From: Deltaproteobacteria bacterium
Lineage (GTDB): Bacteria > Desulfobacterota > Desulfomonilia > UBA1062
Assembly (NCBI GenBank): GCA_017992605.1
Contig: JAGOOG010000011.1
Span: forward strand, 1 to 64,000
Reading direction: 5' to 3'
DNA: 64,000 nucleotides
Made by a program: the position numbers and the translations under genes. How positions within the stretch are numbered: the first letter of the stretch is position 1; the number at the start of each line of letters is the position of its first letter. Below, one piece after another: positions 8,888 to 18,643 of the stretch. The notes under the pieces are model-generated. The model saw nothing but the letters and a program-made list of their open reading frames with translations, was not told the DNA's origin and did no database searches.

Positions 8888-10243
8888 ATGAAGTCCCGAT
8901 ACAGCATACCTCTCTGCACGTTGGCCTTGGTGCTGGTAATCCATGCCTCCACAGGCACCGCCGCCGTGAGCTGGCAGATCATGGACACCGGCTACGTAAC
9001 GAATGACCTCTACGCCGTCTGGGGCATCGCCGACGACGATATCCTCTCGGCAGGCGAGGACGGCATCATCCTCTACTGCAATGACGGCACATCGTGGGGA
9101 GAGTACGACAGCGGGACCATCCAGCACCTCTACGCCATCTGGGGAGACATCTCCGGAATCGTCATAGCCGCCGGCGAAGCAGGCAGGATCGTCTCCCTCG
9201 AGGGACCGGTCTTCTCTCCCATGCAGAGCCCCACCAGTGCCTTCGACATCTACGGGCTGTGGGGGGCCTCCGATTCGGAGGTCTTCGGCGTCGGCCAGAA
9301 CGGTTATGCCCTGTTCTTCGACGGCACATCGTGGGAGACCCTGAGCAGCCCCATGGGATTCAATCTCACGGGTGTCTGGGGCAGCGACGCGGAGAACGTC
9401 TTCGCGGTGGGCGAGGCCGGAACCATCCTCCACTATGACGGATACATGTGGGAAGAGGTTGCCGGCGTGCCGACCATCAGCGATCTCAACGCCATCTGGG
9501 GCTCATCGGCATCAGACATCTACGCAGTCGGCGAGGCCGGGACCATCCTCCACTATGACGGCAGCACCTGGGAATCCATGGCAGGTCCCACCGTTCTCGA
9601 CCTCACCTGCCTCTGGGGAAGCGCTGATGACGATATATTTGCCGCCGGGGAACTCAATACCCTCATCCACTATGATGGCGACACTTGGGAAACGATCGGC
9701 ATTCCGCTGGCCGTTCTGACGGACATCCATGCGATCTGGGGGAGCTCTTCAGGAAGGCTCTATCTCGCAGGGGATACCGGCATCACCCTCCTCTACGAGC
9801 GCGATGACCATATCCAGCCCGAGGTCATTGCCACGGATCCGGAACAGGGAGAAACAGGTGTTCCCACGAGCACCCAGATCAGATTTCTCCTCCCGGAAAC
9901 CATGGACCGCGAGACGATCAATACCTCCACCCTCACCCTGACAAGCGGGGCCGCCGCGGTGCCGGGCGAGGTGACGTACAGTGGACGGGTCGCGACCTTC
10001 ACCCCTGATGACAATCTGGATTATGCCACCCAGTACACGGCAACGGTCAGTACCGGCGCCCGGGACCTGTCGGGCAATGCATTGAGACAGGCCTTTTCGG
10101 TCACCTTCACCACCGAGGCAACCCCGGGGGAGGACGACGACTCAGGGGGCGGATGCTTCCTGCAGTCGGCACGTCATGGAAGGGACGATCACCAGAGAAG
10201 CAGGGTCAACCCCGAGGCCGCCAGGTACCCTTCGACCTCCTGA
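8888..10243 (+). CDS. Exported seven-repeat beta-propeller protein with Ig-like domain
   Basis: 451 residues with a signal peptide (MKSRYSIPLCTLALVLVIHA, cut near GTAA). Residues about 40-310 contain seven repeats of about 40 residues with the pattern [LI]xxxWGxxxxxxxAxGExGxILxYDGxxW; seven copies suggest a seven-bladed propeller. A SbsA/Big_5-type Ig-like domain follows (VIATDPEQGETGVPTSTQI to SVTFTTEA). After an Asp/Gly linker, GGGCFLQSARHG resembles the CFIATAAYG C-terminal motif of exported delta-proteobacterial proteins, but the frame ends 21 residues later. Repeats four and five are nearly identical as DNA, suggesting recent duplication. The 3' end overlaps the convergent LysM gene by 55 bases. 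Function unknown. Confidence 0.7.
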   Translation: MKSRYSIPLCTLALVLVIHASTGTAAVSWQIMDTGYVTNDLYAVWGIADDDILSAGEDGIILYCNDGTSWGEYDSGTIQHLYAIWGDISGIVIAAGEAGRIVSLEGPVFSPMQSPTSAFDIYGLWGASDSEVFGVGQNGYALFFDGTSWETLSSPMGFNLTGVWGSDAENVFAVGEAGTILHYDGYMWEEVAGVPTISDLNAIWGSSASDIYAVGEAGTILHYDGSTWESMAGPTVLDLTCLWGSADDDIFAAGELNTLIHYDGDTWETIGIPLAVLTDIHAIWGSSSGRLYLAGDTGITLLYERDDHIQPEVIATDPEQGETGVPTSTQIRFLLPETMDRETINTSTLTLTSGAAAVPGEVTYSGRVATFTPDDNLDYATQYTATVSTGARDLSGNALRQAFSVTFTTEATPGEDDDSGGGCFLQSARHGRDDHQRSRVNPEAARYPSTS

Positions 10244-11910
10244 TCGACCTTCTTCTTGAGGATTATGGAGTCACCGATCCTGATGCCGGGGATCTCCAGT
10301 TCGGTCCTGCCCCTTGCCACGACTATCTTTACCGGGGGACCTTCGAAATCCATGCCGAGGACGGCAAGCACCTCCTCCAGCAGCAGTTCCTTCGTGTCGA
10401 CGATATCGTAGGACTTCCCCCGAAGCATGGCGACCATCTCCGGATCGGGCACCGAATCGGTCAGGATGATCCTGTCCACGAGCACGGGGGCTTTGTATGC
10501 GACCCGTATGGGACCGCTCTCCATGAGCACCAGCTCTCTGGCAGTCTCGTGGGGCACCTTGAAGCGCGCCAGAAGCTCGGGGTAAGAACGTTTCAGGTTC
10601 ACCGGCGGCCCGGAGCCCTTCTTCGCAGCTTCCGCATCCTTCCCGCCGATCTCTATGAGATCTATCCCGAATATCCCGGCATAGCGACGGATGGGCTGGG
10701 GAGTCTTCCTTTCGTGATCCGCCAGGAGGTTGACCACGAACACATTGCGCCGTGAAAAATCCTTGTACACTATCCACTTGCCGAAAAACCGGAGCTTCTC
10801 TTCCGACCCCACGAGCAGCGGGCTGGGATCCTTGTTGATGGAAAAGTACCCTGACACGCTGAGGACCTTGTCCATCAGGCCTTCAAGGTCTCCCGGGGCA
10901 CCCGTGATCACGGTGAAGGAGGGAAAGGCCTTCTCGATGAAATCCTTCATCTCCGGTGTGATCGTGCCGTTCACGTCGAAGATGATCTTCTTGCCGGTAT
11001 CGAGTTCCATGACCGGGATCTCGGACGTGTTGATGGACAGGCTGGTCCCCCCTGCCACAGGCATGAAATAGGTGCCCGAGTCCCTCTGCGTCCCGCCCAT
11101 GGACTTCAATGCAGGCAGGATGGAACGCTTCACCGATGCAGTATCAGGGGCCTTGGCCGTGGTGTCCCCGATGCCTCCGCCTTTGCCGGCAGGAGGGGCG
11201 TCAAGGGGCTGAGGGGATGCCCTTGGAGGTTCTGCGCCCCTGGGCCCGGCGGGTGGGTCGACCGCCTGCGCGAGGACAGGGGGCTGCCCTCTCTTTTCCT
11301 GGACCCGCACCCCGGCAGAGGCGGCTGTCGCGGGAGGGCCCGCCTCGGCCCGGGTCTCCTTCGCAGCGCTGAGCACCTCCCTGAAATCAGGAAGCCTGAG
11401 CTTCTGGCCTACCATGATGTGATCCGGGTCAGTTATCTGGGGATTGTGTTCCTGAATGAGCTCGATGTACCGCCGGTAGATGAGTTCATCCGGGATTCCG
11501 TAGACCTCCCTGAGGATCTTGGCCAGGTGCTCCCCCTGCTTGATGATGTACTCGTCGGTCGCGACCCTTCTCACCTCGATGCCGGCCTGTCTCTTCTTCT
11601 CCTCGGAGACCGCCAGGACCGACGCCACGAGAGGTATCCTGACCTTTGTCCCCGCATGAATGTTGTCCAGGCTCGACACCTTCGGATTCAGAAGCCTGAA
11701 CTGCCTGTAGAGGTACGGGAGGTCCTGTTCCTTGGCGCCGTACCTCTCCGTCAGGATCCTCCGGAGGGAGTCTCCTGCCTGCACGACATACTCGCTGGTC
11801 TCGGGGGTCTTGATCCTCCGGGCGTGCTTGACCAGGGTTATGTCCGCGGCACCGATGCACAACGAGCAGGCGATGACGGCCACCAGCACCATTCTCGCCC
11901 GGGAACGCAT
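10189..11910 (-). CDS. Exported protein with two LysM domains, envelope-associated, function unknown
   Basis: 573 residues, beginning with a signal-like segment (RMVLVAVIACSLCIGAADI). Two LysM-type peptidoglycan-binding modules follow (YVVQAGDSLRRILTERYG near residue 42 and EYIIKQGEHLAKILREVYG near 118), each unusually long. A Pro/Ala-rich linker (about 195-265) separates them from a C-terminal half of about 290 residues with no motif I recognise (KIIFDVNGTITPEMKDFIEK and GKSYDIVDTKELLLEEVL lie in it). Its ATG overlaps the stop of the upstream PBP gene (TGATG), so it is translated with the PBP and probably serves cell-wall synthesis or attachment. Confidence 0.75.
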   Translation of the reverse strand: MRSRARMVLVAVIACSLCIGAADITLVKHARRIKTPETSEYVVQAGDSLRRILTERYGAKEQDLPYLYRQFRLLNPKVSSLDNIHAGTKVRIPLVASVLAVSEEKKRQAGIEVRRVATDEYIIKQGEHLAKILREVYGIPDELIYRRYIELIQEHNPQITDPDHIMVGQKLRLPDFREVLSAAKETRAEAGPPATAASAGVRVQEKRGQPPVLAQAVDPPAGPRGAEPPRASPQPLDAPPAGKGGGIGDTTAKAPDTASVKRSILPALKSMGGTQRDSGTYFMPVAGGTSLSINTSEIPVMELDTGKKIIFDVNGTITPEMKDFIEKAFPSFTVITGAPGDLEGLMDKVLSVSGYFSINKDPSPLLVGSEEKLRFFGKWIVYKDFSRRNVFVVNLLADHERKTPQPIRRYAGIFGIDLIEIGGKDAEAAKKGSGPPVNLKRSYPELLARFKVPHETARELVLMESGPIRVAYKAPVLVDRIILTDSVPDPEMVAMLRGKSYDIVDTKELLLEEVLAVLGMDFEGPPVKIVVARGRTELEIPGIRIGDSIILKKKVDQEVEGYLAASGLTLLLW

Positions 11911-14234
11911 CAGAAGACCTCCTTGAGCAGCTGGTCATCGTCTTGCCCCGTCTCAGGGGCTGGCACCGTTCCCTCCTTGAAGACCTCGAAGCGCATCTCG
12001 GGGGAGTCCGCCTCCGTGACCTGGCCCGTCTCAGCGTCGACCCTGGCGAAGACGACACCCTCGGGCACCTTGAAATCCCGCACCGGCCTGTCACGAAGGG
12101 CGGTCGTCATGAAGTCGACGAATATGGGGCAGGCCGTCTTGCCGCCGGTCTCGCCCTCGCCCAGTGATGTCATGTTGTCGTACCCGACCCACACGCCACA
12201 CAGCACGTCAGGCGTATATCCCACGAACCAGGTATCCCTGCTGTCATCGCTGGTGCCGGTCTTTCCCGCAACAGGCCTCGAGAGTGCCTTGGCCCGCCAG
12301 CCCGTCCCTGCCTGGACGACTTCCTTGAGTATGTTGGTAATGATGAAGGCCGTCTGCGCCGAGATGACCCGCGTCTCCTGCAGGGGCCCCTGGTCGTCCG
12401 AGATGACCGGTTCCACGATGGGGGGCGGAGGACGGAAGATCGTTCCCCTTCCGCTCTGAACGACGCTCTCTATAAGGTGCGGTTCGAATTTCAGCCCATA
12501 GACGGCAAACACCGCATATCCCTTGAAGAGATTCAGGGGTGAGACGTCACCGGACCCCAGGGCAAGGGAGAGATTGCGGGGCAGTTTGGCCTTCATGTCG
12601 AAGTGGTTGAGGTAGGAGATGGCATAGTCCATCCCTATTTCGCTGAGTATCTTGATGGTCACCACGTTTCGGGACAGCACGAGACCCGTCCTCAGGGAGG
12701 TGGCCCCATAGAACCTGTTTTCGTAATTCTTGGGTTGCCAGGTCTCCTCGTCGGCGCCTGCGCGGTACGTCACCGGGGCATCGAAGATGACGGTCGCCGG
12801 GGTCATGCCCTTGTCCAGGGCCGCCGCATAGATAAACGGCTTGATGGCGCTGCCGCTCTGCCTCCTGGCTGATATGGCCCGGTTGAACTGGCTCTGGGAA
12901 TAGTCGAGCCCCCCCACCATGGCGAGGATTCCACCTTTCTCCAGGTCAAACGCCATGAGCACACCCTGGACGGCTGGCTGCTGGGATAGCTCGAATCCCC
13001 GGGCGGTGTGGCACAGCATGACCATGTCGCCCTGTTTCAGGTGGCCCGATGGTTTCCACTTACCCTTGGGATTGATCCACGCATAGCTCTCCGGCCCGAG
13101 CTCAAGCCTCCTCGTCCCCATCTTCACGGTCAACGGGTCGAGATCCAGGACCTCGGCCCAGTACAGCTCATAGGGCTCGTAGCCCTTCCACTCGGTCTGG
13201 TTCGACTGGTATGCAAAAATGCGGTCCTTATCCGATCTGCTGAAGGGGGCGGCGGTCCCGTCAGGCTGGGTTGTCCCCCTGATCGGTCCGCGGTACCTGC
13301 CCTGGCGCATCTCCAGTTCGATGACCCCCTTCCGCACCGCGAGTGCGGCCGAACGCTGGAGCTCGGGTATGATGGAGGTACGGACGATGATCCCCGTGCC
13401 GAAGATCTCGTCTCCGAATCTCTCGGCCACCAGGCTCTTGACGTGATCGGTAACGTAAGGCTGGTCGGAGAACAACGCCGCGTCCCGGGCCACGATCCTC
13501 AACGGCTCCCGGTACGCCTCCTTGGCCTCGGCCTCGGTGATGTACCCCTCGTCGACCATCCGGTTGAGCACGTACCACTGCCTGCGCTTGCAGGCGGTGA
13601 AATCGTTCAGGGGGGAGTACCTGGTCGGTGCAGGCGCCAGGCCCGCAAGCATGGCCATCTCCGAAAGTTCGAGCTCCCTGCTTTCCTTGCCGAAATAGCG
13701 GAGACTTGCCGCCTGGACCCCGTAGGCCCCGCTTCCAAGATAGATCCGGTCGAGGTAGAGGTTCAGGATCTGATCCTTTGTGAGGGCCCGTTCGATGCGC
13801 AGGGCCAGCACGATCTCCCTGAGTTTGCGGGTTATGGTCTTTTCGCGGGTGAGCAGGTAGGACCTGACCACCTGCTGCGTGATGGTGGAGGCCCCCTGGA
13901 CATAGGAGTTTGCCTTGATGTCTGCTATGAGGGCGCTCAGGATCCTGCGCGGCTCGAGGCCGACGTGATCGTAGAACGTCGCGTCCTCGGCCGACACGAT
14001 GGCCTGCTTGAGGGTGATGGGAATGTTGTGCCCGTTCATCACGATCCTGCCCTCCGGCGGGAAATACCCTATGGGTGTCCCGTCGGCTGCCGTGACCTTG
14101 CTGAGCCTGGTGGTTTCATCTCCCCTGAGCTCCTCGATCGAGGGGAGCCCCCTGAAGACGAGCAGATAGGTCCACACACCCGCGAAGATGACTGCGATCG
14201 CACAGGCGAGAAGCATGAATTTGAGCCATCTCAT
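11910..14234 (-). CDS. mrcA: Class A penicillin-binding protein 1A (bifunctional transglycosylase/transpeptidase)
   Basis: 774 residues. Polymerises glycan strands and cross-links them in the periplasm. One N-terminal membrane helix (about 5-27) is followed by the GT51 domain with EDATFYDHVG, GASTITQQVVRSYLL, REIVLALRIER and LYLDRIYLGSGAYG. The transpeptidase domain has the SxxK serine in QSGSAIKPFIYAAAL, SRN as the SxN motif (LVLSRNVVTIKI) and KTGTSDDSRDTWFVGY. An OB-like insert lies between them. The next gene, a LysM protein, overlaps by one base. leuS is divergent across 134 bases. Confidence 0.92.
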   Translation of the reverse strand: MRWLKFMLLACAIAVIFAGVWTYLLVFRGLPSIEELRGDETTRLSKVTAADGTPIGYFPPEGRIVMNGHNIPITLKQAIVSAEDATFYDHVGLEPRRILSALIADIKANSYVQGASTITQQVVRSYLLTREKTITRKLREIVLALRIERALTKDQILNLYLDRIYLGSGAYGVQAASLRYFGKESRELELSEMAMLAGLAPAPTRYSPLNDFTACKRRQWYVLNRMVDEGYITEAEAKEAYREPLRIVARDAALFSDQPYVTDHVKSLVAERFGDEIFGTGIIVRTSIIPELQRSAALAVRKGVIELEMRQGRYRGPIRGTTQPDGTAAPFSRSDKDRIFAYQSNQTEWKGYEPYELYWAEVLDLDPLTVKMGTRRLELGPESYAWINPKGKWKPSGHLKQGDMVMLCHTARGFELSQQPAVQGVLMAFDLEKGGILAMVGGLDYSQSQFNRAISARRQSGSAIKPFIYAAALDKGMTPATVIFDAPVTYRAGADEETWQPKNYENRFYGATSLRTGLVLSRNVVTIKILSEIGMDYAISYLNHFDMKAKLPRNLSLALGSGDVSPLNLFKGYAVFAVYGLKFEPHLIESVVQSGRGTIFRPPPPIVEPVISDDQGPLQETRVISAQTAFIITNILKEVVQAGTGWRAKALSRPVAGKTGTSDDSRDTWFVGYTPDVLCGVWVGYDNMTSLGEGETGGKTACPIFVDFMTTALRDRPVRDFKVPEGVVFARVDAETGQVTEADSPEMRFEVFKEGTVPAPETGQDDDQLLKEVF

Positions 14235-14368
14235 AGTCTTTCCTTACATATCAGTATGCACGTGAAATGCAAGCGAAAATACCCCGAACACGTACCGACG
14301 GGCGGCACTGGACGAATCATGAAATGATGTGTTAAGGAAGCAACAATCATTGCTCAGGAGGCTGATGC

Positions 14369-16849
14369 ATGCCGGGCGACTACAACCCTCAAGCGATAGA
14401 GACCAAGTGGCAGAAGATCTGGGAGGACACCGGGCTTTTCAAGGTGGACGTCGACCCGGGGAGACAGAAGTACTATCTCCTCGAGATGTTTCCCTATCCT
14501 TCCGGGCGGATCCACATGGGCCATGTGAGAAACTACACCATCGGCGATGTCGTGGCTCGCTACAAGAAGATGAAAGGATTCAACGTGCTCCATCCCATGG
14601 GCTGGGACGCCTTCGGCATGCCCGCCGAGAACGCGGCCATCGCGGGCGGCGTGCACCCGAAGAAATGGACCTACGAGAATGTGGAGTACATGAAGACCCA
14701 GCTCAAACGCATGGGTTTCAGTTATGACTGGAGTCGCGAGTTCGCCACCTGCGACCCTGATTATTACCGGTGGGAACAGCTCTTCTTCATTCGGATGTAC
14801 GAGAAGGGCCTCGTGTACAAGGACAGGACCTTTTTGAACTGGTGCGACAGCTGCAAGACCGTGCTCGCCAACGAGCAGGTGGAGGACGGACAGTGCTGGC
14901 GCTGCGGGACCCAGGTCTTCCTGCGCGAGTACGACCAGTGGTTCTTCAGGATCACCAAGTATGCCCAGGAGCTCCTGGACAACATCGAGCGTTTGAGAGA
15001 AGGGTGGCCGGAGCGCGTGCTCATCATGCAGCGCAACTGGATCGGCAGGAGCACGGGCTCGCTGATCCGCTTCCGGATAGAAGGGACCGACGAGGACATA
15101 GAGGTCTTCACCACCCGGCCCGACACCCTCTACGGCGCCACCTTCATGAGCATCGCCCCGGAGCATCCCCTCGTCAAGACCCTGCCGAAGGGAACCGGCC
15201 AGGAGGCTGCGGTAAAGACCTTCGTGGACAAGACCCTGAAAGAGGACAAGATCACCCGCACATCGGACTCCTATGAGAAAGAGGGTGCATTCACCGGTAG
15301 ATACTGCATCAATCCCCTCACCGGTTTCAGGATGCCTATCTATGTCGCCAATTTCGTGCTCTACGACTACGGTACAGGGGCGGTCATGGCGGTGCCGTCG
15401 CATGACCAGCGCGACTTCGAGTTCGCCCGAAAGTACGGGCTCACCATCATCGTGGTCATCCAGCCCGAGGGCGGGGATCTCACGGCGGAAACCATGGATT
15501 GCGCCTACGAGGGCGAGGGCACCCTCGTCAACTCGAAACAGTTCAACGGCCTGAAGAACACCGACGCCATGAAAGGGATCACTGAATACCTGCAGTCCAT
15601 GGGAAGGGGCGAGGCCACGGTGAACTTCAAGCTGCGTGACTGGGGCATCTCCCGCCAGCGCTACTGGGGGGCGCCCATCCCGGTGGTACACTGCGAAAAG
15701 TGCGGTACTGTCCCGGTCAGGGTGGAAGACCTGCCCATTCTCCTGCCCGAGGATGTCAAGCTCACGGGCACGGGGGTATCGCCCATCGCGCAGGCGGAGG
15801 CCTTCGTGAACACCACCTGTCCGAAATGCTCGGGCAGGGCGAAACGGGAGACCGATACCATGGACACCTTTGTGGAATCGTCCTGGTATTTCATACGCTA
15901 CTGCAGCCCCAACCACCCCGACAAGGCCTTCGACCAGGATGAAGTGGCCTACTGGATGCCGGTTGACCAGTACATCGGGGGGATCGAACACGCCATACTG
16001 CACCTCATGTACTCGCGCTTCTACACCATGGTCCTGAGAGACCTTGGATACGTGCACCTCGACGAACCCTTCGAAAGACTGCTCACCCAGGGCATGGTCA
16101 TCAAGGACGGGGCTAAGATGTCGAAGTCCAAGGGCAACGTGGTTGATCCCGAAGACATGATCAACCGCTACGGAGCGGACGCGACGCGGCTCTTCACCCT
16201 GTTCGCGGCACCCCCTGAAAAGGACATGGACTGGAGTGACCTGGGCATCGAGGGGACCTACCGTTTTCTCGCCAGGCTCTGGCGTCTGGTGACCGAGGTC
16301 AGAGAAATGCCTGGATCGTCGTCCCTGCAGGAAGTGCCTGCATCCGTGGTGCCGGTCATGCGGAAGACCCACCAGACCATCCGGAAGGTGACCGAGGACG
16401 TGGACAAACGGTTCCGCTTCAATACGGCCATTGCCGCCATGATGGAACTGGTCAACGACCTCTACAGGGCCAAGGATGCCGCCGTCGGTCAGCCCGAGGC
16501 GTCCGTGCTCAAGTATTCGGTGGAGCAGCTGCTTGTCATGCTCTCTCCCTTCGTCCCCCATGTCGCGGATGAACTCTGGGAGTGCATGGGCAAGAGCGGC
16601 AGGCTTCTCGAACACCCCTGGCCTGAATACGACCCGGCATGGGCGCAGGGCTCGGACACCGTTGTTGCGGTACAGGTGGGAGGCAAGCTGAGGGCGACCA
16701 TCGAGGTGCCCAAGGACGCCGAGCAGTCTCTCGTGGAAGGCAAGGCCCTTGAAGACGCCAACGTCAAGCGTTTTCTCGAGGGGACATCCATCCGCAAGGT
16801 CATCTATGTCCCTAACAAGATTATTAATTTTATCGTGTCTGCTCGCTAG
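14369..16849 (+). CDS. leuS: Leucyl-tRNA synthetase
   Basis: 826 residues, usual bacterial length. Charges tRNA(Leu). Class I signatures: HMGH in [15 protein letters not shown] near residue 49, and KMSKS in [18 protein letters not shown] near 580. The CP1 editing domain shows the threonine-rich [13 protein letters not shown] and the conserved [19 protein letters not shown] stretch. Two CxxC pairs (CDSCKT...CWRCG near 156-176 and CEKCG...CPKCSG) are zinc-site-like. A good AGGAGG site precedes the ATG. lptE starts within its last 44 bases, the enterobacterial leuS-lptE-holA order. Confidence 0.97.
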   Translation: MPGDYNPQAIETKWQKIWEDTGLFKVDVDPGRQKYYLLEMFPYPSGRIHMGHVRNYTIGDVVARYKKMKGFNVLHPMGWDAFGMPAENAAIAGGVHPKKWTYENVEYMKTQLKRMGFSYDWSREFATCDPDYYRWEQLFFIRMYEKGLVYKDRTFLNWCDSCKTVLANEQVEDGQCWRCGTQVFLREYDQWFFRITKYAQELLDNIERLREGWPERVLIMQRNWIGRSTGSLIRFRIEGTDEDIEVFTTRPDTLYGATFMSIAPEHPLVKTLPKGTGQEAAVKTFVDKTLKEDKITRTSDSYEKEGAFTGRYCINPLTGFRMPIYVANFVLYDYGTGAVMAVPSHDQRDFEFARKYGLTIIVVIQPEGGDLTAETMDCAYEGEGTLVNSKQFNGLKNTDAMKGITEYLQSMGRGEATVNFKLRDWGISRQRYWGAPIPVVHCEKCGTVPVRVEDLPILLPEDVKLTGTGVSPIAQAEAFVNTTCPKCSGRAKRETDTMDTFVESSWYFIRYCSPNHPDKAFDQDEVAYWMPVDQYIGGIEHAILHLMYSRFYTMVLRDLGYVHLDEPFERLLTQGMVIKDGAKMSKSKGNVVDPEDMINRYGADATRLFTLFAAPPEKDMDWSDLGIEGTYRFLARLWRLVTEVREMPGSSSLQEVPASVVPVMRKTHQTIRKVTEDVDKRFRFNTAIAAMMELVNDLYRAKDAAVGQPEASVLKYSVEQLLVMLSPFVPHVADELWECMGKSGRLLEHPWPEYDPAWAQGSDTVVAVQVGGKLRATIEVPKDAEQSLVEGKALEDANVKRFLEGTSIRKVIYVPNKIINFIVSAR

Positions 16850-17279
16850 CCTGCTCTCCTGCAGATACGGCTTTGTGCCCGAGGGGTCTCTGGCCGGCAA
16901 GGCCATCGAGCTGGAACCCACGGTCAACAGGACCTACCTGGGCGAGGCCGGTCTGGTGCTGGATTCCCAGCTGGAGCGTGCTTTCTCCGATCTGGGATTA
17001 CTCGCACGGAAGGAAGCGCAGCAGCGGCTCTCCTGTTCCATCGTGTCCGCCGGCAGCGAAAGGACCACCGTGGGCTCCACCACATCCCTTGACCGCTACC
17101 GGCTCACCATACGCGTCCATGTCCGGCTCAGCGACACGTCCGGCAGGATCGTATGGCAGGAAACCTTCTCTGACCGGGGTGCGTTCTCCGAGGGGAACCA
17201 GGACGAGGACGCACTGGACGAGGCGTGCAGGAAGATCTCCCTGCAGATCGCCCGGGCCGTTGCGGCACTGACGCCATGA
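16806..17279 (+). CDS. lptE: LptE-type lipopolysaccharide-assembly lipoprotein
   Basis: 157 residues. LptE plugs the LptD barrel that places LPS in the outer membrane. From the ATG at 16806 the protein has a lipoprotein signal ([19 protein letters not shown]; Cys19) followed by the family's [17 protein letters not shown] start and a beta-rich body ([32 protein letters not shown]). Sequence identity in this family is low, so the call rests on the lipobox, size and its position between leuS and holA, both of which it overlaps. It implies an LPS-bearing outer membrane. Confidence 0.8.
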   Translation: MSLTRLLILSCLLASLLSCRYGFVPEGSLAGKAIELEPTVNRTYLGEAGLVLDSQLERAFSDLGLLARKEAQQRLSCSIVSAGSERTTVGSTTSLDRYRLTIRVHVRLSDTSGRIVWQETFSDRGAFSEGNQDEDALDEACRKISLQIARAVAALTP

Positions 17280-18277
17280 GTGCACCGAAGACGACAACGG
17301 GATTCGAGAACGCGGTGTTCGTCGGTCTCGAGAGCTTTCTCGTGGATGAGGAACTCTCGAGACTCAAGGGCAGCTTCAAGGGGGACGCGTCCATGAACTG
17401 GTCCGTCTTCAATGCAGAAGACGACCCCACCATGGACGAGATCATGAGCCTCTGCAACACCCTCCCCTTCTTCGCAGAAAGAAGGGTCGTCATCATCCGG
17501 AACGGACACAAGCTCTCGGCGCTGCAGATGGACCAGGTCGCATCCTACCTCGAGGACCCCTGTGACGCCACCACCCTGATCCTCGTCCTCGAGGGCGAGA
17601 AAGCGGACCGCGATCTCCAGAAGCTCCTCAGAAAATTCGACGGCAGGGCAAAGATCACGCGATTCGAGCCACTCAGGAACAGGAACGATCGTATCCGCTG
17701 GATCATGGACAGGACCGCGTTCCACGGGAAGAAGATGGACAAGGACGCGGCGGTGCTCCTCGCCGACATGACCGGGAGCAGCATGTGGTACCTGGACAGC
17801 GAGATCTTGAAGCTCTGCCTGTATGCCGGCACCAGGCCCGCCATCTCCATCGACGATGTGCATGAGGTGGTCATGCGAACGGCCGAACCCGCGATCTTTT
17901 CCTTCCTGGACTCCCTGTTCGATCGGAAAAGGGATGCCCTGTCGCGTCTTTACGAGATGGAACTGGCGGGGATCAGCGACCTCGAGATTGTCAGCAGGAT
18001 AGAGAACCTCGTCATCGCACACTATGTGGTCGTTGCGGGCAGAGACTGGAAAAAATTGAAGATTCACGACTACGTGGCGGAAAAGGCCGCCAGGAGAAAA
18101 TCCCTGTGGACCGTATCCCAGCTCGTTTCCCTCTTGAGGGATGTCCGGGGGATCGAGCAGAAAATCAAGTCTAGTTCAGTGGTTGACGGGTACACATCGC
18201 TTGCCGAGGTGATCGGTCGCCTCGTTCCGATCTCGAGGACCGATTCACGCGGCGGCGGGAGAGCCCCCCGGGCATGA
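17276..18277 (+). CDS. holA: DNA polymerase III delta subunit
   Basis: 333 residues. The delta subunit opens the beta clamp in the clamp-loader complex. Family features include the N-terminal segment FVGLESFLVDEELSRLKG, the hydrophobic core FFAERRVVIIRNGHKL, and the AAA+-like LADMTGSSMWYLDSEILKLCLY helix region; the C-terminal collar domain includes LVIAHYVVVAGRDWKKLKIHDYV. The ATGA overlap with lptE fixes the start. Its stop codon abuts the stop of the convergent rpsT (TGATCA at 18275-18280), with no spacer for a terminator. Confidence 0.88.
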   Translation: MSAPKTTTGFENAVFVGLESFLVDEELSRLKGSFKGDASMNWSVFNAEDDPTMDEIMSLCNTLPFFAERRVVIIRNGHKLSALQMDQVASYLEDPCDATTLILVLEGEKADRDLQKLLRKFDGRAKITRFEPLRNRNDRIRWIMDRTAFHGKKMDKDAAVLLADMTGSSMWYLDSEILKLCLYAGTRPAISIDDVHEVVMRTAEPAIFSFLDSLFDRKRDALSRLYEMELAGISDLEIVSRIENLVIAHYVVVAGRDWKKLKIHDYVAEKAARRKSLWTVSQLVSLLRDVRGIEQKIKSSSVVDGYTSLAEVIGRLVPISRTDSRGGGRAPRA

Positions 18278-18544
18278 TCAGGAGATCTGGGCCCTGATCT
18301 TCTTTGTCAGCCTGGATATCCTCCGGGATGCGGTCTTCCGGTGCAGTGCGCCCTTGGTAACGGCGCTGTCCAGGCACGAAACCGCCTCCTTGTAGAACTC
18401 CTTCGCCTTATCGGTGTCCTTCTCGGAAAGAGAAGTGAATATCTTCTTGACAGTGGTGCTGATGGTGGACCTGCGGCCCTTGTTCCTCAGGCGCCGCTTC
18501 TCGGTCTGACGCTGCCTCTTCAGGGCCGATGCATGATTGGCCAT
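18278..18544 (-). CDS. rpsT: 30S ribosomal protein S20
   Basis: 88 residues. MANHASALKRQRQTEKRRL is the S20 N-terminus; the rest is the three-helix basic bundle (STISTTVKKIFTSL, GALHRKTASRRISRLTKKI). It binds 16S rRNA early in assembly. A GGAGG-like site lies in the short gap to the upstream oppF end. It is convergent with holA with adjacent stop codons. Confidence 0.97.
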   Translation of the reverse strand: MANHASALKRQRQTEKRRLRNKGRRSTISTTVKKIFTSLSEKDTDKAKEFYKEAVSCLDSAVTKGALHRKTASRRISRLTKKIRAQIS

Positions 18545-18643
18545 GGACTCGAATTCCTCCTTTTTCTTACAGCTGCGAGGTGAATCTTACTATATGGTCG
18601 CGGTCCTCCTGTCAAGCCTTTTGTGGCACTGTTCCATGCCGGC

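Noticed and set aside
10150-10243. Complete CFIATAAYG-type C-terminal module
   Set aside because: Only the first nine or so residues resemble it; no frame after 10170 continues the rest.
12470-12500. tRNA T-arm-like GGTTCGAAT
   Set aside because: It is inside the PBP coding sequence and no cloverleaf surrounds it; no tRNA gene was seen anywhere in the window.
14354-16927. 857-codon open frame on the minus strand across leuS
   Set aside because: It is fully antisense to an unambiguous leuS. GC-rich codon use opens long antisense frames throughout this window (also over yidC, mltD and the PBP gene); the peptide is low in family-like motifs.
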